NCBI RefSeq assembly: GCF_033118175.1
Contig: NC_083691.1
Span: forward strand, 56,014,001 to 56,078,000
Length of the DNA stretch: 64,000 nt
Direction of reading: 5' to 3'
Source of the DNA: Dama dama
Lineage: Eukaryota > Chordata > Mammalia > Artiodactyla > Cervidae
The notes under the pieces are model-generated. The model had not been told where the DNA came from. It did no database searches and saw only the letters and a list, made by a program, of their open reading frames with translations. Numbering within the stretch: the stretch's first letter is position 1; every line of letters starts with the position of its first letter. A program made the position numbers and the translations under genes. Positions 21,380 through 32,640 of the stretch are shown in pieces.

Positions 21380-21840
21380 TGGACTTCTACCTCACACTAT
21401 ATACAAAAAGTGAACTCAAAATGGATCAGAGACTTAAATGTAATAACCTTACAAGAAAACACAGGAGTAAACTTTTGCCGCCTTGGGTTAAAAAATGTTT
21501 TCTTAGATGTGACACCAAAAACACAACCAACAAAAAAAGAAAATAGATATATTAGACCTTGTAAAAATTTAAAATTTTTGTTCTTCAAAAGATACCATCA
21601 AGAAAGTGAAAAGACGACCCACAAAATGGGGGAAATATTTGCAAATTTGTATCTGACAAAGTATTTGTATTGAAATAATAAAGAACTTATATAGCACAAC
21701 AATAAAAAGATCAAACCCAGGTCTCCTGCACTGCAGGCAGATTCTTTACCAACTGAGCTACTAGGGAAGTCCCAATAAAAAGACAAATAACCCAATTTAA
21801 AATGTGTCAAAGGCCCATATCTTTTAGAAAATGAATCAGT
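21380..21840 (+). mobile_element. L1 ORF2 C-terminal fragment
   Basis: The plus strand reads worn L1 ORF2 (CTACCTCACACTATATACAA, AATGGATCAGAGACTTAAAT, ACCATCAAGAAAGTGAAAAG). One frame stays open for 87 codons (21410-21673). Split by a SINE scrap at 21711-21772. Confidence 0.8.
21711..21772 (-). mobile_element. Bov-tA SINE head only, with TSD
   Basis: 62 bases of Bov-tA head in reverse. Flanked by a perfect 11-bp TSD, CAATAAAAAGA, at 21700-21710 and 21773-21783. Confidence 0.9.
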
Positions 21841-21879
21841 AATTAATCCAACACCCATTTATGATAAAAGACCTGAATA

Positions 21880-22560
21880 GCCAATATGATACTGAAGAAG
21901 AGAAACAAAGTCAGAGAACTGATACTGTCTAATTTTAAGACTTACTATAAAGCTACAATAATCAGGAGAGTGTGGTATTAGTGAAATAACAAATATATCA
22001 AATAGACTAGACAAATAGAATAGACAGCCTCCAAACAGACTGCACAAATACAATCAACTGATCCTTGACAAAGGAACAAAGGCAATTTGATGGAGAAAAG
22101 ATAGTTTTTTCAATAAGTGGTGCTGGGAAAAATTGGATATTTACATTCAAAAAACAAATAGATGTAGGCACTGATCTTACATCTTTCACAAAAATTAACT
22201 AAAACTATAAAATTTCTAGAAGATAACACAAGAGAAAACCTAGGTGATCTGGAATTTAGTAATTAGTCTTTTAACACACCACCATGACCCACGGAAGAAA
22301 AAAATGATAAGCCAGAGTTCATTAAAATGAAAAATTTCTGCTCTGCAAAAGATATTGTTAAAAAAAAAAAAAAGATATTGTTAAGAGAATGAAAAGACAA
22401 GCCACAGACTGGGAGAAAATATTTGCAATACGTATATCTGAAAAGGGACTTGTATCCAAAATATTCAAAGAATACTTAAAACTCAACAACAACAACAAAA
22501 ATAACAACCCAATTTTAAAAATGGCAAAAAATCTGAACATATATCTCACCAAAGAAGATA
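21880..22560 (+). mobile_element. L1 ORF2 fragment, second copy
   Basis: Words such as ATAAAGCTACAATAATCAGG, GATCCTTGACAAAGGAACAA and AAAGACAAGCCACAGACTGG map to ORF2. The segment overlaps in L1 coordinates with the copy at 21380-21840, so these are two insertions rather than one. Confidence 0.8.
22347..22385. repeat. Poly(A)-only insertion with TSD
   Basis: AAAGATATTGTTA occurs at 22348-22360 and again at 22371-22383, separated by a short A-run. The duplicated word is L1 ORF2 host sequence that should occur once. Confidence 0.7.
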
Positions 22561-22590
22561 TATAGCAACTTAATAACAGATATTTTGTTA

Positions 22591-22596
<6 letters not shown>

Positions 22597-22621
<25 letters not shown>

Positions 22622-22622
22622 A
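22597..22622. repeat. Poly(T) run
   Basis: Uninterrupted T-run of about 25 bases at the end of the L1 block; may be the tail of a minus-strand retrocopy whose body is missing. Confidence 0.9.
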
Positions 22623-22689
22623 CCACCACTTAACAAGACACTTATCCTAGGAGGAAAAGGATGGGTTCAGTATTTTTTTTTTAAGTATA

Positions 22690-23390
22690 AATATGTTAAA
22701 AAATCTATAGGAAAAGGTAGATATAATGAGTGAAGAGATGGGAGATTTCAAGAGTAAGAAGGAAAATCTTTAAAAAGAACTAAATGACATCCTAGAACTG
22801 AAAAACACAATATCTGGGGGGAAAAATGCTTTTAATTATTGAATGGAATTTATAGCAGTTTGGACAACAAAAGATCTGTGAACTTGAAGACAAGACAACA
22901 GAGTCAACCAGGCCAAAGCCTAGGTTAGGGGATGGGATGGGGGATGAAGAGTCTCAATACCTGAGGAACAGGCATCAAGCAGTCAAATATACATGGAATA
23001 GGAAGTTGAGAGAAGAGAAAAAAGAGAATTGGACAGAAAAATTATTTGAAGAAATACTGCCTAAAGTTTTCCAAAATTTGACCAACATATCAAACCCACA
23101 AAACCCAGTGATTTGAAGCAAGATAAATATGAAGAAAACCACATCTAGCCACATCATAGTAAAACTGCTAAAAAACAAAGAGAAAATCTTAAGTTGCGGG
23201 GTGGGTGGGGGGGGCGGGGGAAGACATTACATACGACAGTAAGAATTACAGTTGACTTTTTATCAGAAACAATGAATACCAGAAGAAAATGAATAACATC
23301 TTTAAAGTGCCATACACACACACACAAATAGTGCCAACCTATAATTCTATACCCAGCAAAAATATCTTTCAAAAACCAAAGGCAGTTCTG
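22690..23390 (+). mobile_element. HAL1/L1 ORF1-like old fragment
   Basis: CTAAAGTTTTCCAAAATTTG, TCAGAAACAATGAATACCAG, and TATAATTCTATACCCAGCAA recall the ORF1-side sequence of HAL1 or old L1. Includes a G-rich run at 23199-23220 and a (CA)n run near 23311-23326. Confidence 0.55.
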
Positions 23391-23721
23391 GTGAATCTCA
23401 TTGCCTTTGTGACACTGAAACATGTGGCAAAGTAGATCAATTAGAGGCCTTCTCTATTTAGAAAAACAGAATAATCCCTTGGGAACAAGGCTGGCTTAGT
23501 CCATCAAAAGAAACTTATCTGTGACACTATATACTACCAAGGTTATCTGCAGCAGAATGGGCTCCTTAGCAGGGAGCCAACAATCTTATCTAGCTGTAAA
23601 CTCCATGGCATACCGGGGCCCAGGATCTAACAATTCCCAACACTGGTATCCATATACAATGCAAGGAGCCTGAATTCCCTCTCTGGAAGTTTTTCCTTTT
23701 CAGTGTTCAAACCATGTTCTA

Positions 23722-23768
23722 GGGACTTCCCTGGAGGTCCAATAGTTAAGATGCTGCACTTCAGAGAA
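23722..23768 (+). mobile_element. CHR SINE head fragment
   Basis: GGGACTTCCCTGGAGGTCCA and AGTTAAGATGCTGCACTTCA, then unrelated sequence. Confidence 0.75.
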
Positions 23769-24816
23769 TACTGGACTAAGTGTGTTTTTGGGAAGATGGG
23801 ATTAGAAAGCTTGCAAGGCAAGAAATGCTCCCCAAGAGAAAGATGGCTGGGTATACACGGGAGGGAAGGGACCTGCTGAAGTCAGGGCATGAGTGACTGA
23901 TAGTTATGGAACCACTCACATTAACAAGAAATTTTTTTTAAAAAAGCCAAATTAGGGAGCAGAAGCTGAGCTCCATGAGGCTGAGGACAATCTGAGGATC
24001 TCGGAGGACCTCTAAGAAAAATGCCCAATGGGGCTCTGGAGAGGCAAAACTAAATCTCAGGAAGGAGACTGGGGCTGAAGACTGAAGACAAAGATGAGGA
24101 AACCATGGCAGAGAGGAGGCTGGAAGGGATAGCCTAAAGGATTTTCCGTCATGTACTCCTTCACCTTAAAATACTTTCATGTAGAAAGAAGGATCTGAGA
24201 ATGACTCACTGAGCCTAACAAGGTAAATGAAATACTGGTGACTCAGACATGGAAACCATAAATAAATATCTGGAAATGGTCTCCTGACCACCCCTCAGAG
24301 AAACCAAATGGAAGCTGTTTTTCCAAGATTTTAAATAAAACTTTCCAGGTTAGAGGGATTCTACCCCAAACTCCCTGCAAGGTGAGTGGGAGTGTGGGTG
24401 GGCCAGCACCCAGAATAGAGACAGGAAGTTATTGTTGATTTGTGACGTTATCATCAGGGGCAACTCTGGAGTGGACAGTTGACAGCACAACTGGGAACTC
24501 CCTCTGGACTGGTCAAGCACAGGAATGAGGAGATAAGAGAGGAGCAATGACCCTAGGTCACAACAAGAGGGTGCAAAGCAGATCTTGGTGACCTTCCATG
24601 AGTCACAGAATGGGCTGAGACCCCAGGACCCATCAGATCCTGCCCCCAGGGCTCCTGGGAGCCTGTGAAAGGCCTCCTCCATGAACTCTGGAGGCAGCAG
24701 TTTCAGTCAACTCTTAGCCTCACCTCACCTGTGGACCCTCCCCCACACCAGTCACACTAATATTCCTTAAGCCTCTCAAACTCCCTTCCACATCTGAGCT
24801 CTGCTTTGTCAGGGAA

Positions 24817-25273
24817 TGTTTGACGGGAGGATTCCTATGTGCTGTCTCTCATGAGTCCTTTGTCCCTCTTCAAGTGGAACAGCACGCTGCTCCCAGGGAC
24901 TGAGGTCATTGTGTGAGGCAGGCTTGGGTCTCCTTTAGTAAACATTCTCTTTAGGACAAAACTGCTTAGTCTCGTTCCCCTTTCTTGAGATATGGATTGT
25001 CTCCTGACCTTGTGACTAACATTACCCCTTGTTCCCTTGGTAATGGTTGCTGTACATTTGGTTTTCTGATCTCTATCATTCCCGAAAGAAGTTTCTTGTA
25101 CCACAGCCTATATATACTCATAGAAAAATCATTAAAGCACCTTTGCTCCATCAGAGCTTAGGTCCCTGGGTCTTTTTTTGTCTCTCTCTCTCTTTCTCTT
25201 TTCCTTTTTTATCGTCAACTCCGTACCACCAGGTTCCGGTCCATTAAAGGACCCCAACACTGCCTCAGTCTCA
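24817..25273 (+). mobile_element. Solo LTR of an endogenous retrovirus (ERVK-like)
   Basis: Begins TGTTTGACGGGAGG and ends CTCAGTCTCA, keeping the TG...CA ends. It has a TATATATAC box near 25109, an ATTAAAG polyadenylation-type signal near 25131, and a pyrimidine-rich U5 (25176-25210). The same 7 bases, CAGGGAA, flank it at 24810-24816 and 25274-25280. No internal retroviral genes adjoin, so it is a solo LTR. ERVK insertions usually duplicate 6 bases, so the exact ends may be off by one; an alternative right end is CCAACA at 25259. Confidence 0.75.
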
Positions 25274-25605
25274 CAGGGAACCCTCTCTGACAAACGACTG
25301 AGGAAGGAAATATCTGAGCCTGGTTGGCAGATGAGCTGGCACCACCTGCTGGTACAAGCTCACAGGGGACAACTGTATAGTCAGAGGTGGCCCAGAGAGA
25401 GTAGGGAGGGAAATTCCCTGTAGGCAGAACTTTGAGCAGTGCTCTCAGTCCAGATGGAGAATTGTCCTGAGGTAAGGCTTTTATACTGTCACCATGTATA
25501 TTAACTATATTTTCATATTTTCTGTATTCTTATTTTTAGATTTTTCCGGATGTGAATCATTTTTAAAGTGTTTATTGAATTTGTTACAATATTGTTTCTG
25601 TTTAT

Positions 25606-25720
25606 GACTGCAAGGTATTTTGGCCACAAGGCATGTGGGATCTTAGCTCCCCAACCAGGAACTGAACTTGCATTCCCTGCATTGGAAGAAGTCTTAACCA
25701 CTGGACCACCAGGGAAGTCC
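25606..25720 (-). mobile_element. CHR SINE, short form
   Basis: Plus strand GGCCACAAGGCATGTGGGAT to CCACTGGACCACCAGGGAAG; head at 25720. Confidence 0.9.
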
Positions 25721-25721
25721 C

Positions 25722-26248
25722 ATTTTCTGTGTTCTTGATGTTGTAACATCTGGGGTCTTGCTGACTGGAGAGTCTGCCTCTCCTATGACTAGCTAATTCA
25801 TAGCGATGGTAAATTTCTTATCCCAGAGCAAATCTGCAAACTGAGCAATCTAGGGTCCATACTACAAACCACCTCCTTTATGGAGCTCTCACAGGTTGAG
25901 CTAATATTTCCCAGATCTTGTAGGGCCAGCTGCCAGATAACTGGAAGCAGATCCCATACCCCAGAGCCTGCTAAAATTATTCAAACTAGACAGTTGTAAG
26001 ATTGCTCACTCTGCTTTGCCTTGAATTCCCCACAGAAACTGTAATAAAGGTCAATGCCCATGTTTTCCCCTTGCTCTCCCTCTAACTCCTAACTGACCCT
26101 GGTGCTTTTCCACTGGCCCTGCATGGTGTGCTGAACCTCCTACTTCCAAGGAATTGTGAGTAAAAACTTCTTCCTCCATGAGTCATTTCTGTGTCTGCAT
26201 GCCTTACCATAGCTGATTAAAACAAATCTGGGATACATTTTAAAACAC
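25722..26248 (+). mobile_element. LTR-like element, copy B (class unsure)
   Basis: About 520 bases related to copy A at 8020-8836. It shares TTTTCTGTGTTCTTG, GGTCTTGCTGACTGGAGAG, CATGAGTCATTTCTGTGTCT and AAAACAAATCTGGGATAC. An AATAAAGG signal at 26043-26050 supports plus orientation. Copy B is longer in the middle. Confidence 0.5.
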
Positions 26249-26840
26249 TAGGTAAGAATCTGGATAGATGATGAGGTGCTTGGAAGGAACAAGACTGACA
26301 ATTTGGTGTTGAGGTGGTTTAGAAATTATGTGGATGGGTCCATAGAATGCAGATATTTGTGGCTCATGCTAATGCTCACCAGAAGGTCCCAATGGCAGAG
26401 GAGGCTCTTGGTAATCAGGTGGATAAGATGACCAGTTCTGTAGATGTCTGTGAGCCTTTTACTTCAGGCATGATATTGCTTGATCAATGGGCTCATGTAG
26501 CAGTGGTCATGTGGACAGAGGAAACACACTAGCTCAGCAATGTGCATTTCTCTCACCAAGGATGACCTGGCCACAACCACTGCTCAGACAGCAAGTTGCC
26601 AACAGCAGTGACTAAGCATCTCTAGGATGGTACCATAACTCAAGGCACCAGCCAGCCTCCTGGGAGCAGGCCATCATACCAAGCCCCTTCCTTCATAGAA
26701 AGGGTAGCACAGAGTCTTTCTGGAATATTCATTTATTGGGCATATGGGCTTGCTTTCCCCACTGCCATGTTTCTGGCATCCACACAAGAAACTGTGGACT
26801 CCACTGAATATCCTTCTCATTTTGATGTATTCCACCCAAC

Positions 26841-26919
26841 ATTCCCATGAGAGGAGCCTGGCAGGTCCGTGGTGTCATAAAGAGTCAGACACGACTGAGC
26901 ACACACACACACACACACC
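26841..26919 (+). mobile_element. Bov-tA 3' tail with (AC)n
   Basis: CCATGAGAGGAGCCTGGCAG to AGTCAGACACGACTGAGCAC, then about ten AC units. Confidence 0.85.
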
Positions 26920-27249
26920 CAACACTGCCTCTGACCAAGGGCCCTCTTTTACAGCCAAAGAAATGCAACAATAGGCTGATGTTTTGGGGAATCTCTGATC
27001 TAATCATGTATCCCAATGCCCAGAAGCAGCTGGCCTTATACAATGCTGCAGGAGCTTCAGAGAGTGCCAGAAAAGAGCCAGGTGGTAATTAGCACTCTGG
27101 GAAGTTGCTATGCTCTCCTAGGCAATGCAGTTTCCTCTCTGAACTAGTGACCAACACATGATACTGCATCTTAGCCAGAATCTAAAGGTTCAGGAACCAA
27201 GGAAATGAGGGTGGTGTTTCTTAGAATTAGGCCTAATGCTAGCTCCCTG

Positions 27250-27437
27250 CAATTCAAAATATGGTTCATGAGATTGCAACATTGGAATCCCCAAGGAGTT
27301 TGTCAGAAATGTAGAATCAATTTGTTAGAAGTGTAGCATTTCAGGTCCCACTCCAGAGCTAAAGGATCAGTTCTACATTTTAATAAAACTCTCTGCTTAT
27401 TCATACGCATGTTAAAGTTTGAGAATCACTGGTCTAA
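27250..27437 (+). mobile_element. MER5A-like hAT element
   Basis: Worn but continuous: TGGAATCCCCAAGGAGTTTG, GGTCCCACTCCAGAGC, and the 3' end CATGTTAAAGTTTGAGAATC. Confidence 0.7.
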
Positions 27438-27621
27438 CCCACTCATAACACTTCAATTCTCACCCTCAAACTTCTGAGCTCTGGTTTTTAATAATTTTAG
27501 TACTTGAAGGATGGATGCTTCCACCAGGGATATAAAATGGTTCTGATGAAGTAGAAGCAGAGACTAGAAGGTCACCTGGCCATTTCAAGACCACTATGTC
27601 ATTAGGAAACAGATAGTAAAG

Positions 27622-27968
27622 GGCTTATGGACTGCAAGAAGATCCAATCAGTCCATCCTAAAGGAAATCCGTCCTGAATATTCATTGGAAGGACTGATGC
27701 TGAGGCTGAAACTCCAATACTTTGGCCACCTGATACAAAGAGCTGACTCATTTGAAAAGACTCTGATGCTGGTCTTTTCAAGATTGAAGGTGGAAGGGGA
27801 CAACAGAGGATGAGATGGCTGGATGGCATCACCAACTCAATGGATATGAGTTTGAGTAAACTCTGGGAGTTGGTGATGGACAGGGAGGCCTGGCATGCTG
27901 CAGTCCATGGGGTCACAAAGAGTCAGACACAACTGAGTGACTGAACTGAACTGAACTGAACTGAACTG
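27622..27968 (+). mobile_element. BovB LINE 3' end
   Basis: ACTGCAAGAAGATCCAATCA to the terminus, which has expanded into five tandem ACTGA/CTGAA units at 27941-27967. Confidence 0.93.
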
Positions 27969-28071
27969 GGCTTTTGTAGGGTAACTGATACTGCTTATGA
28001 AGAGGAACTAGAGTTGCTATTATACAATGTGGTGGGAAGGAGGTTGGATGGAGGTTAAGAATCCTTTAGGG

Positions 28072-28380
28072 CAGCCATCCCCAACCTTTTTGGCACCAGG
28101 GACCAATATCAATTTCTTGGAAGACAATTTTTCCATGGATGGGGGTTGGCGGGTGGTTTCAGGATGGTTCAAGTAAAGTAGGGTTTGTGCTCTTATGAGA
28201 ATCTAAAGCCACTGCTAATCTGATAGGAGGTGGAGCTCAGGCGGTAATGTGAGAGATGGGGAGCAGCTGTAAATACAGATGAAGCTTCACGTGCTTGCTC
28301 ACTGCCCACATCCTGCTGTGTGGCCTGGTTCCTAACAGGCCATGAATACAGGTTTGTGGCCTGGGGGTTGGGAACCTCTG
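28072..28380 (+). mobile_element. Non-autonomous hAT DNA transposon
   Basis: Starts CAGCCATCCCCAACCTTTTT and ends GGGTTGGGAACCTCTG, which are imperfect inverted termini. Flanked by CTTTAGGG (28064-28071) and CTCTAGGG (28381-28388), an 8-bp TSD with one change, as hAT elements make. The interior (ATACAGATGAAGCTTCACGT, GGTTCCTAACAGGCCATGAA) is internally deleted. Confidence 0.88.
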
Positions 28381-28522
28381 CTCTAGGGGATCTGCAAGCA
28401 TCATTTTGTTCAGAGGTAAAAGTCAATGGATCATTACCACAAGCCTCCAGAGGCAAGACCACTAAGGCCTCAGATTCCCCAGGAATGAAGATTTAGGCCA
28501 CAACCTTGGAGAAGAGAAGAGG

Positions 28523-28690
28523 GCTTCCCTGGTGACTCAGATGGTAAAGAATCTGCCTGCAATGCAGGGGACCTGGGTTCAATCCCTGGGTTGGGAAGAT
28601 CCCCTGGAGAAGGAAATTGCAACCCACTCCAGGATTCTTGCCTGAGAAATCCCATGGACAGAGGAGCCTGGCAGGCTACTGTCATAGGGG
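28523..28690 (+). mobile_element. Bov-tA SINE, 3'-truncated
   Basis: AGGGCTTCCCTGGTGACTCA head to GAGGAGCCTGGCAGGCTACT. Confidence 0.92.
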
Positions 28691-28940
28691 ACTGTCATGG
28701 GACTGTGCCTCTCAAAACTGTGTCCCAACCTGGAAAGAACTGGTGAGGAGTTTTATTCTGGCCTCAAGTGGTCTCCTGATCTTCTCTGAAGAATACTTCA
28801 ACAAGGGTGTTCTATCTTCCACTTGTTCTGGAAGGATTTTTTAAAAAGCCAAAACCTAGGTAAAGGAGTGGATGCAGATGTTGTGCAGCCCAAGAAATAA
28901 CTGTAATATAGATCACTATATAGTTTCATATATATAATAT

Positions 28941-29247
28941 ACAGGCATATCTCCTTTTATTGTTTTTTTTTTAAATGCTCTTTGCAGACACTGAGTTTTT
29001 TCACAAATTGAAAATTTGTTAAGCAGATATACTGGCACCATTTTTTCCAACAGCGTTATTTTTGAATAAGGGTGTATATAGTTTCTTAGACATAATGTTA
29101 TTACACACCTAATAGACTATAGCATAGTGTAAACACAAGTTCTGTATGCTCTAGGAAACTAAAAAGTGCATGTGACTTGCTTTTTGGTGATACTCATTTT
29201 ATTGTTGTAGTCTAAAATCAAACATGCAGTATCTCTGAGATGTAGGA
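28941..29247 (+). mobile_element. Tigger1-like mariner element, internally deleted
   Basis: 5' terminus CAGGCATATCTCCTTTTATT and 3' terminus ATCTCTGAGATGTAGG are inverted partners, and a TA precedes the 5' end. The two retained ends are joined with no transposase between them. Confidence 0.82.
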
Positions 29248-29270
29248 TGTGTGTGTGTGTGTGTGTGTGT
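29248..29270. repeat. (GT)n microsatellite
   Basis: About eleven GT units directly after the Tigger end. Confidence 0.92.
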
Positions 29271-29293
29271 ATTTTTAAAACTACTAGCATCCA

Positions 29294-29401
29294 GGGACTT
29301 CCCTGGCAGTCTCCTGGGTTGCACTGCAGGGACACATGTTCAATCCCTAGTCAAGGGACTAAGATCCTGCATGCCTCATGGTGTGTCAAAAAAAAATTAT
29401 G
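29294..29401 (+). mobile_element. CHR SINE with 15-bp TSD
   Basis: GGGACTTCCCTGGCAGTCTC head, A-run tail at 29389-29397. Perfect TSD AACTACTAGCATCCA at 29279-29293 and 29402-29416. Confidence 0.95.
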
Positions 29402-29711
29402 AACTACTAGCATCCAAAGCCTTCTAATCTGGAGGGCATCTCCCAGCATGTGGGTCTTTATGGAAGGCAAAGTCTATTACCCAGAGTTGGAAAAATCAAA
29501 TGTCCCTATCCAGGGTTTTGAATCTTCATGGGATGTTCCAAAGGCAAGAATGTTCCAAAGGCATGGGCAGCTGGCAGCCAATTTGGTAGTGGCGACCTGG
29601 GCAGCAGATTCCTAACCAGACCCTTCCTGCAGCACAAGCTTGGCCATCATCTAGCCTTCTCAGACCTTCCCCAATTTCTGAGTATCTTTCCCTAGCCTTT
29701 TAGTTAATTCT

Positions 29712-29915
29712 ATGAAAGTGTTAGTCGTTCAGTCATGTCTCTTTTCGACCCAGTGGACATAGCTCGCCAGGCCTCTCTATCTGTGTAATTCTCTAGGTGA
29801 GAATACTGAAGTGGGTTGCCATTTCCTCTTCCAGGGACCCTCCCAACCCGGGGATCAAACCCAGATCTCCTGCACTGCATGCAGATTCTTTACCGTCTGA
29901 GCCACCAGGGAAGCC
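29712..29915 (-). mobile_element. Bov-tA SINE
   Basis: Full length in reverse; head GGGCTTCCCTGGTGGCTCAG at 29915. Confidence 0.92.
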
Positions 29916-30003
29916 CTATAAATTCCTTTCTGTTTAAGCATTTGCCCATCAAACCTTGACTAGTGTAGTAAGTTTGGAAAGACATAAAAAGCTATGACTG
30001 TCA

Positions 30004-30290
30004 AGAGCAGTGTCTCTCAAATTAAGGATCTTGTTAAAAATGCCAATTTTTGAGTAGAGTTACCTGCACTCCTGAAACTAACACTGTAAATCAACTATAT
30101 GCCAATAAATATTAAAAAACTGAAAGTAAATAAATACAATAAAAATAAATTTAAATGATAATTTTTTTAAATGCCAATTTTTATTTCAGAGGTTTGGGTA
30201 GGGCTTGAGATTCCAAGTTCTAACAAGCTCCCAGATGATGTGGGATAATGCCAGTCCACAGACCACTCCTTGGGTGCTGAGCTCAGAAGC
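30004..30290. mobile_element. MER5A-like element, split by L1
   Basis: GAGCAGTGTCTCTCAAATTA on the left and TCTAACAAGCTCCCAGATGA on the right are MER5A words; the insertion at 30052-30168 lies between. Confidence 0.65.
30052..30168 (+). mobile_element. L1 3' end, 117 bases, with TSD
   Basis: CTCCTGAAACTAACACTGTA and an A-rich tail. Perfect 14-bp TSD AAATGCCAATTTTT at 30038-30051 and 30169-30182. Confidence 0.92.
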
Positions 30291-30984
30291 GCTGAATGCT
30301 TGTAGGGAAGTGGCTAGAGAGTAGGAAGGCGCAAGATCAACAAGGTTCAACATTATCTAATGGAGTTCGGAACTTGATCCTGCAGGGGATAAGCAGCCAT
30401 GAAAGGACCCGGGGGAGTGAGATGAATAGATTTCCATTTCTCAAGGGCTTGTAGACGTGATGTAGACAACAGAGCCTGAGAAGACAGGAGGCGGAGGAAG
30501 CAGGGAGGGATCCGGTGGGCAGAACAACAGCCTCCCCCAGATGTCCTCTTCTGCATCCCCAGAACCTGTGCATATGTCACATTATATGATGAAAGGGACT
30601 TTGCAGTTATTAAGTTAAGGGATTTCAGATGGAAAGATTATCCTGGATTAACCAGGCAGGCCCAATGTAATCACAGGAATCCTTACAAGTGGAGAACCCT
30701 TCCCAGCCAGAGGGAGACGGGATTACAGAAGAATACACAATACTGTGTGTACTGTGTGTCAGATACGCAACACTGGTGACCCTGAAGGTGCAGGAAGAGG
30801 CTTAAGCCAAGACACGCAGGTGGCCTCCAGGAACTGGAAAAGGCGAGGAAGTGGGCTCTCCCCTTCAGCCTCCAAACGGAGGCTTGATTTCAACCAGGGA
30901 CACCCATCTGACTTGACCTCTATAACTGTGAGATAGTACATTTTTGCTTTTTTGGTTTGGTTGCTTTCAGTCTTTCTTTTTTTT

Positions 30985-31114
30985 TTTTTTTGGCAGGGGT
31001 GTGGGGGCAGCTGTACATAGGGCTTGTGGTACCTTTGTTCCCCAACCAAGGATCAAATTTCTGCCCTTGCAATGGAAACATGGAGTCCTAACCACTGGAC
31101 CACCAGGGGATGCC
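30985..31114 (-). mobile_element. CHR SINE, short form
   Basis: T-run tail complement at 30978-30992, CCCCAACCAAGGATCAAATT and CCTAACCACTGGACCACCAG on the plus strand. Confidence 0.85.
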
Positions 31115-31167
31115 TGCATTTGTGTTCTTTCAAGCCACAAAGCTCATGGTAATTTGTTACAGGGGCA

Positions 31168-31188
31168 ACAAAAAAAAAAAAAAAAAAG
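31168..31188. repeat. Poly(A) run
   Basis: About 19 A residues with no recognisable element body beside it. Confidence 0.9.
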
Positions 31189-31246
31189 GATATAGGAAGA
31201 CACGGGGATATTCAGGTGAACAATGATGAAAGCCTCATTGAAGAGA

Positions 31247-31455
31247 AAGTATTAGTCTCTCAGTCATGTCTGACGAGTCTTTGAGACCCCATGGACCGTG
31301 GCCTGCCACACTCCTCTGTCCTTGGAATTCTCCAGGCAAGAGTACTAGAGTGGGAGGCCATTCCCTTCTCCAATGGATCTTCCCCATCCAGGGATTGAAC
31401 CCAGGTCTCCTGCACTGCAGGTGGTTTCTTTACTGTCTGAGCCACCAGGGAAGAT
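31247..31455 (-). mobile_element. Bov-tA SINE with 13-bp TSD
   Basis: Full length in reverse. Perfect TSD CTCATTGAAGAGA at 31234-31246 and 31456-31468. Confidence 0.94.
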
Positions 31456-32529
31456 CTCATTGAAGAGAGAGGGCAGCACAAAAGGAGAGACCTGGTTTGA
31501 AAGATTATTGGGACGATAGAGAGGGAGGGTCATAGTTACCAGCCGGGTGTGTGAGTGGGGATGGGTGGTGAGGAGAGGCAGGAGTCAAAGGAAGTTTTCA
31601 GGTTTCTCTCTCGGACAAAGGGGTCTGTTGGTCAACAGGAAGGAAAGAAGTGAATGTGAGTCTGAGTGTGAGAGAATGTGTAAGTGTGCACGCAAGTGTG
31701 TGAGTTAAAGCCATGTGAGAGATCCCAGAAAAAGGAAGGAGTCTCCCTTAATACCACTGGGCTCTTTCCTTGCAGTTCCATTTTTACCGAGAAACTGGCT
31801 AATCTTAACTCAAGCTTTCCCTCCTGAGAACAGCACGGCCAACATAAACAGCTGCTCTGCCTGTCAGTTATATTTTTCAGTTTAAATTAATGAATTGCCA
31901 TTCTAGTCCTGCACCAGGCTCCCCTGAGTTTAATCAGGGCAAAACAATTCCCCGGGGTTCACTGTCTCCCGGATGAGTGGACAGAATTGAGTTTTGTATC
32001 CCTGCAAAGCGGAGGATCAAGGAGACCTTGAACCGTGGTGACCCCAGTTTCGCCCCCTTCCTGGGCACAGTGTCCCCAAGTCCCTGGCTGGAAGGGGTTG
32101 GAGAAAGGGAGGGAGATGTGGAGGAGGCTGCCCAGTGTTGTCCCCCAGGCCAAGTCAACTAGGAATCATGAAGTTTTGTGCTTGCAACTTCACTGCTATT
32201 TATAGTTCACACTCTGAGATTCCTTCACATACACTTATCCAGGACCCAGCCTCCAGAGGGGACATGCCCCATTTGGATCCCCTGCATGGTAGCAAATGCA
32301 AGCCAGGCAAGCCATTCTGGGAAACTCTGAGGGGGTGGAGGTAGGTCTGGCTGAGTTGATCTAGAGGTGGCTGGTTCCATCCTAAAGACATCATGGGAAA
32401 GCCAAGAAAATAACTTCAGGGCAGGTTACTGCTCTGAGTGATTTCTTTAGCTGTGCCTAACTTGCCAAGTGACCTCTTCTGAGTAAAAGGAGAGCAAAGA
32501 TCCTTTTTCCCTCCCAACGCTAAGGGCTG

Positions 32530-32640
32530 GGACTGTTGATATCAACCCACTGCTCAGATGAGGAAATCAAGGCTCTTGGAAGTTAAAGTTCGTATCTAGT
32601 ATTTTGTCAATCAACAACGGAGCCAGGACTTAACTTGTCT
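32530..32640 (+). mobile_element. MIR SINE fragment
   Basis: GCTCAGATGAGGAAATCAAG and the following GGAAGTTAAAGTT recall the MIR core. Weak by eye. Confidence 0.45.
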
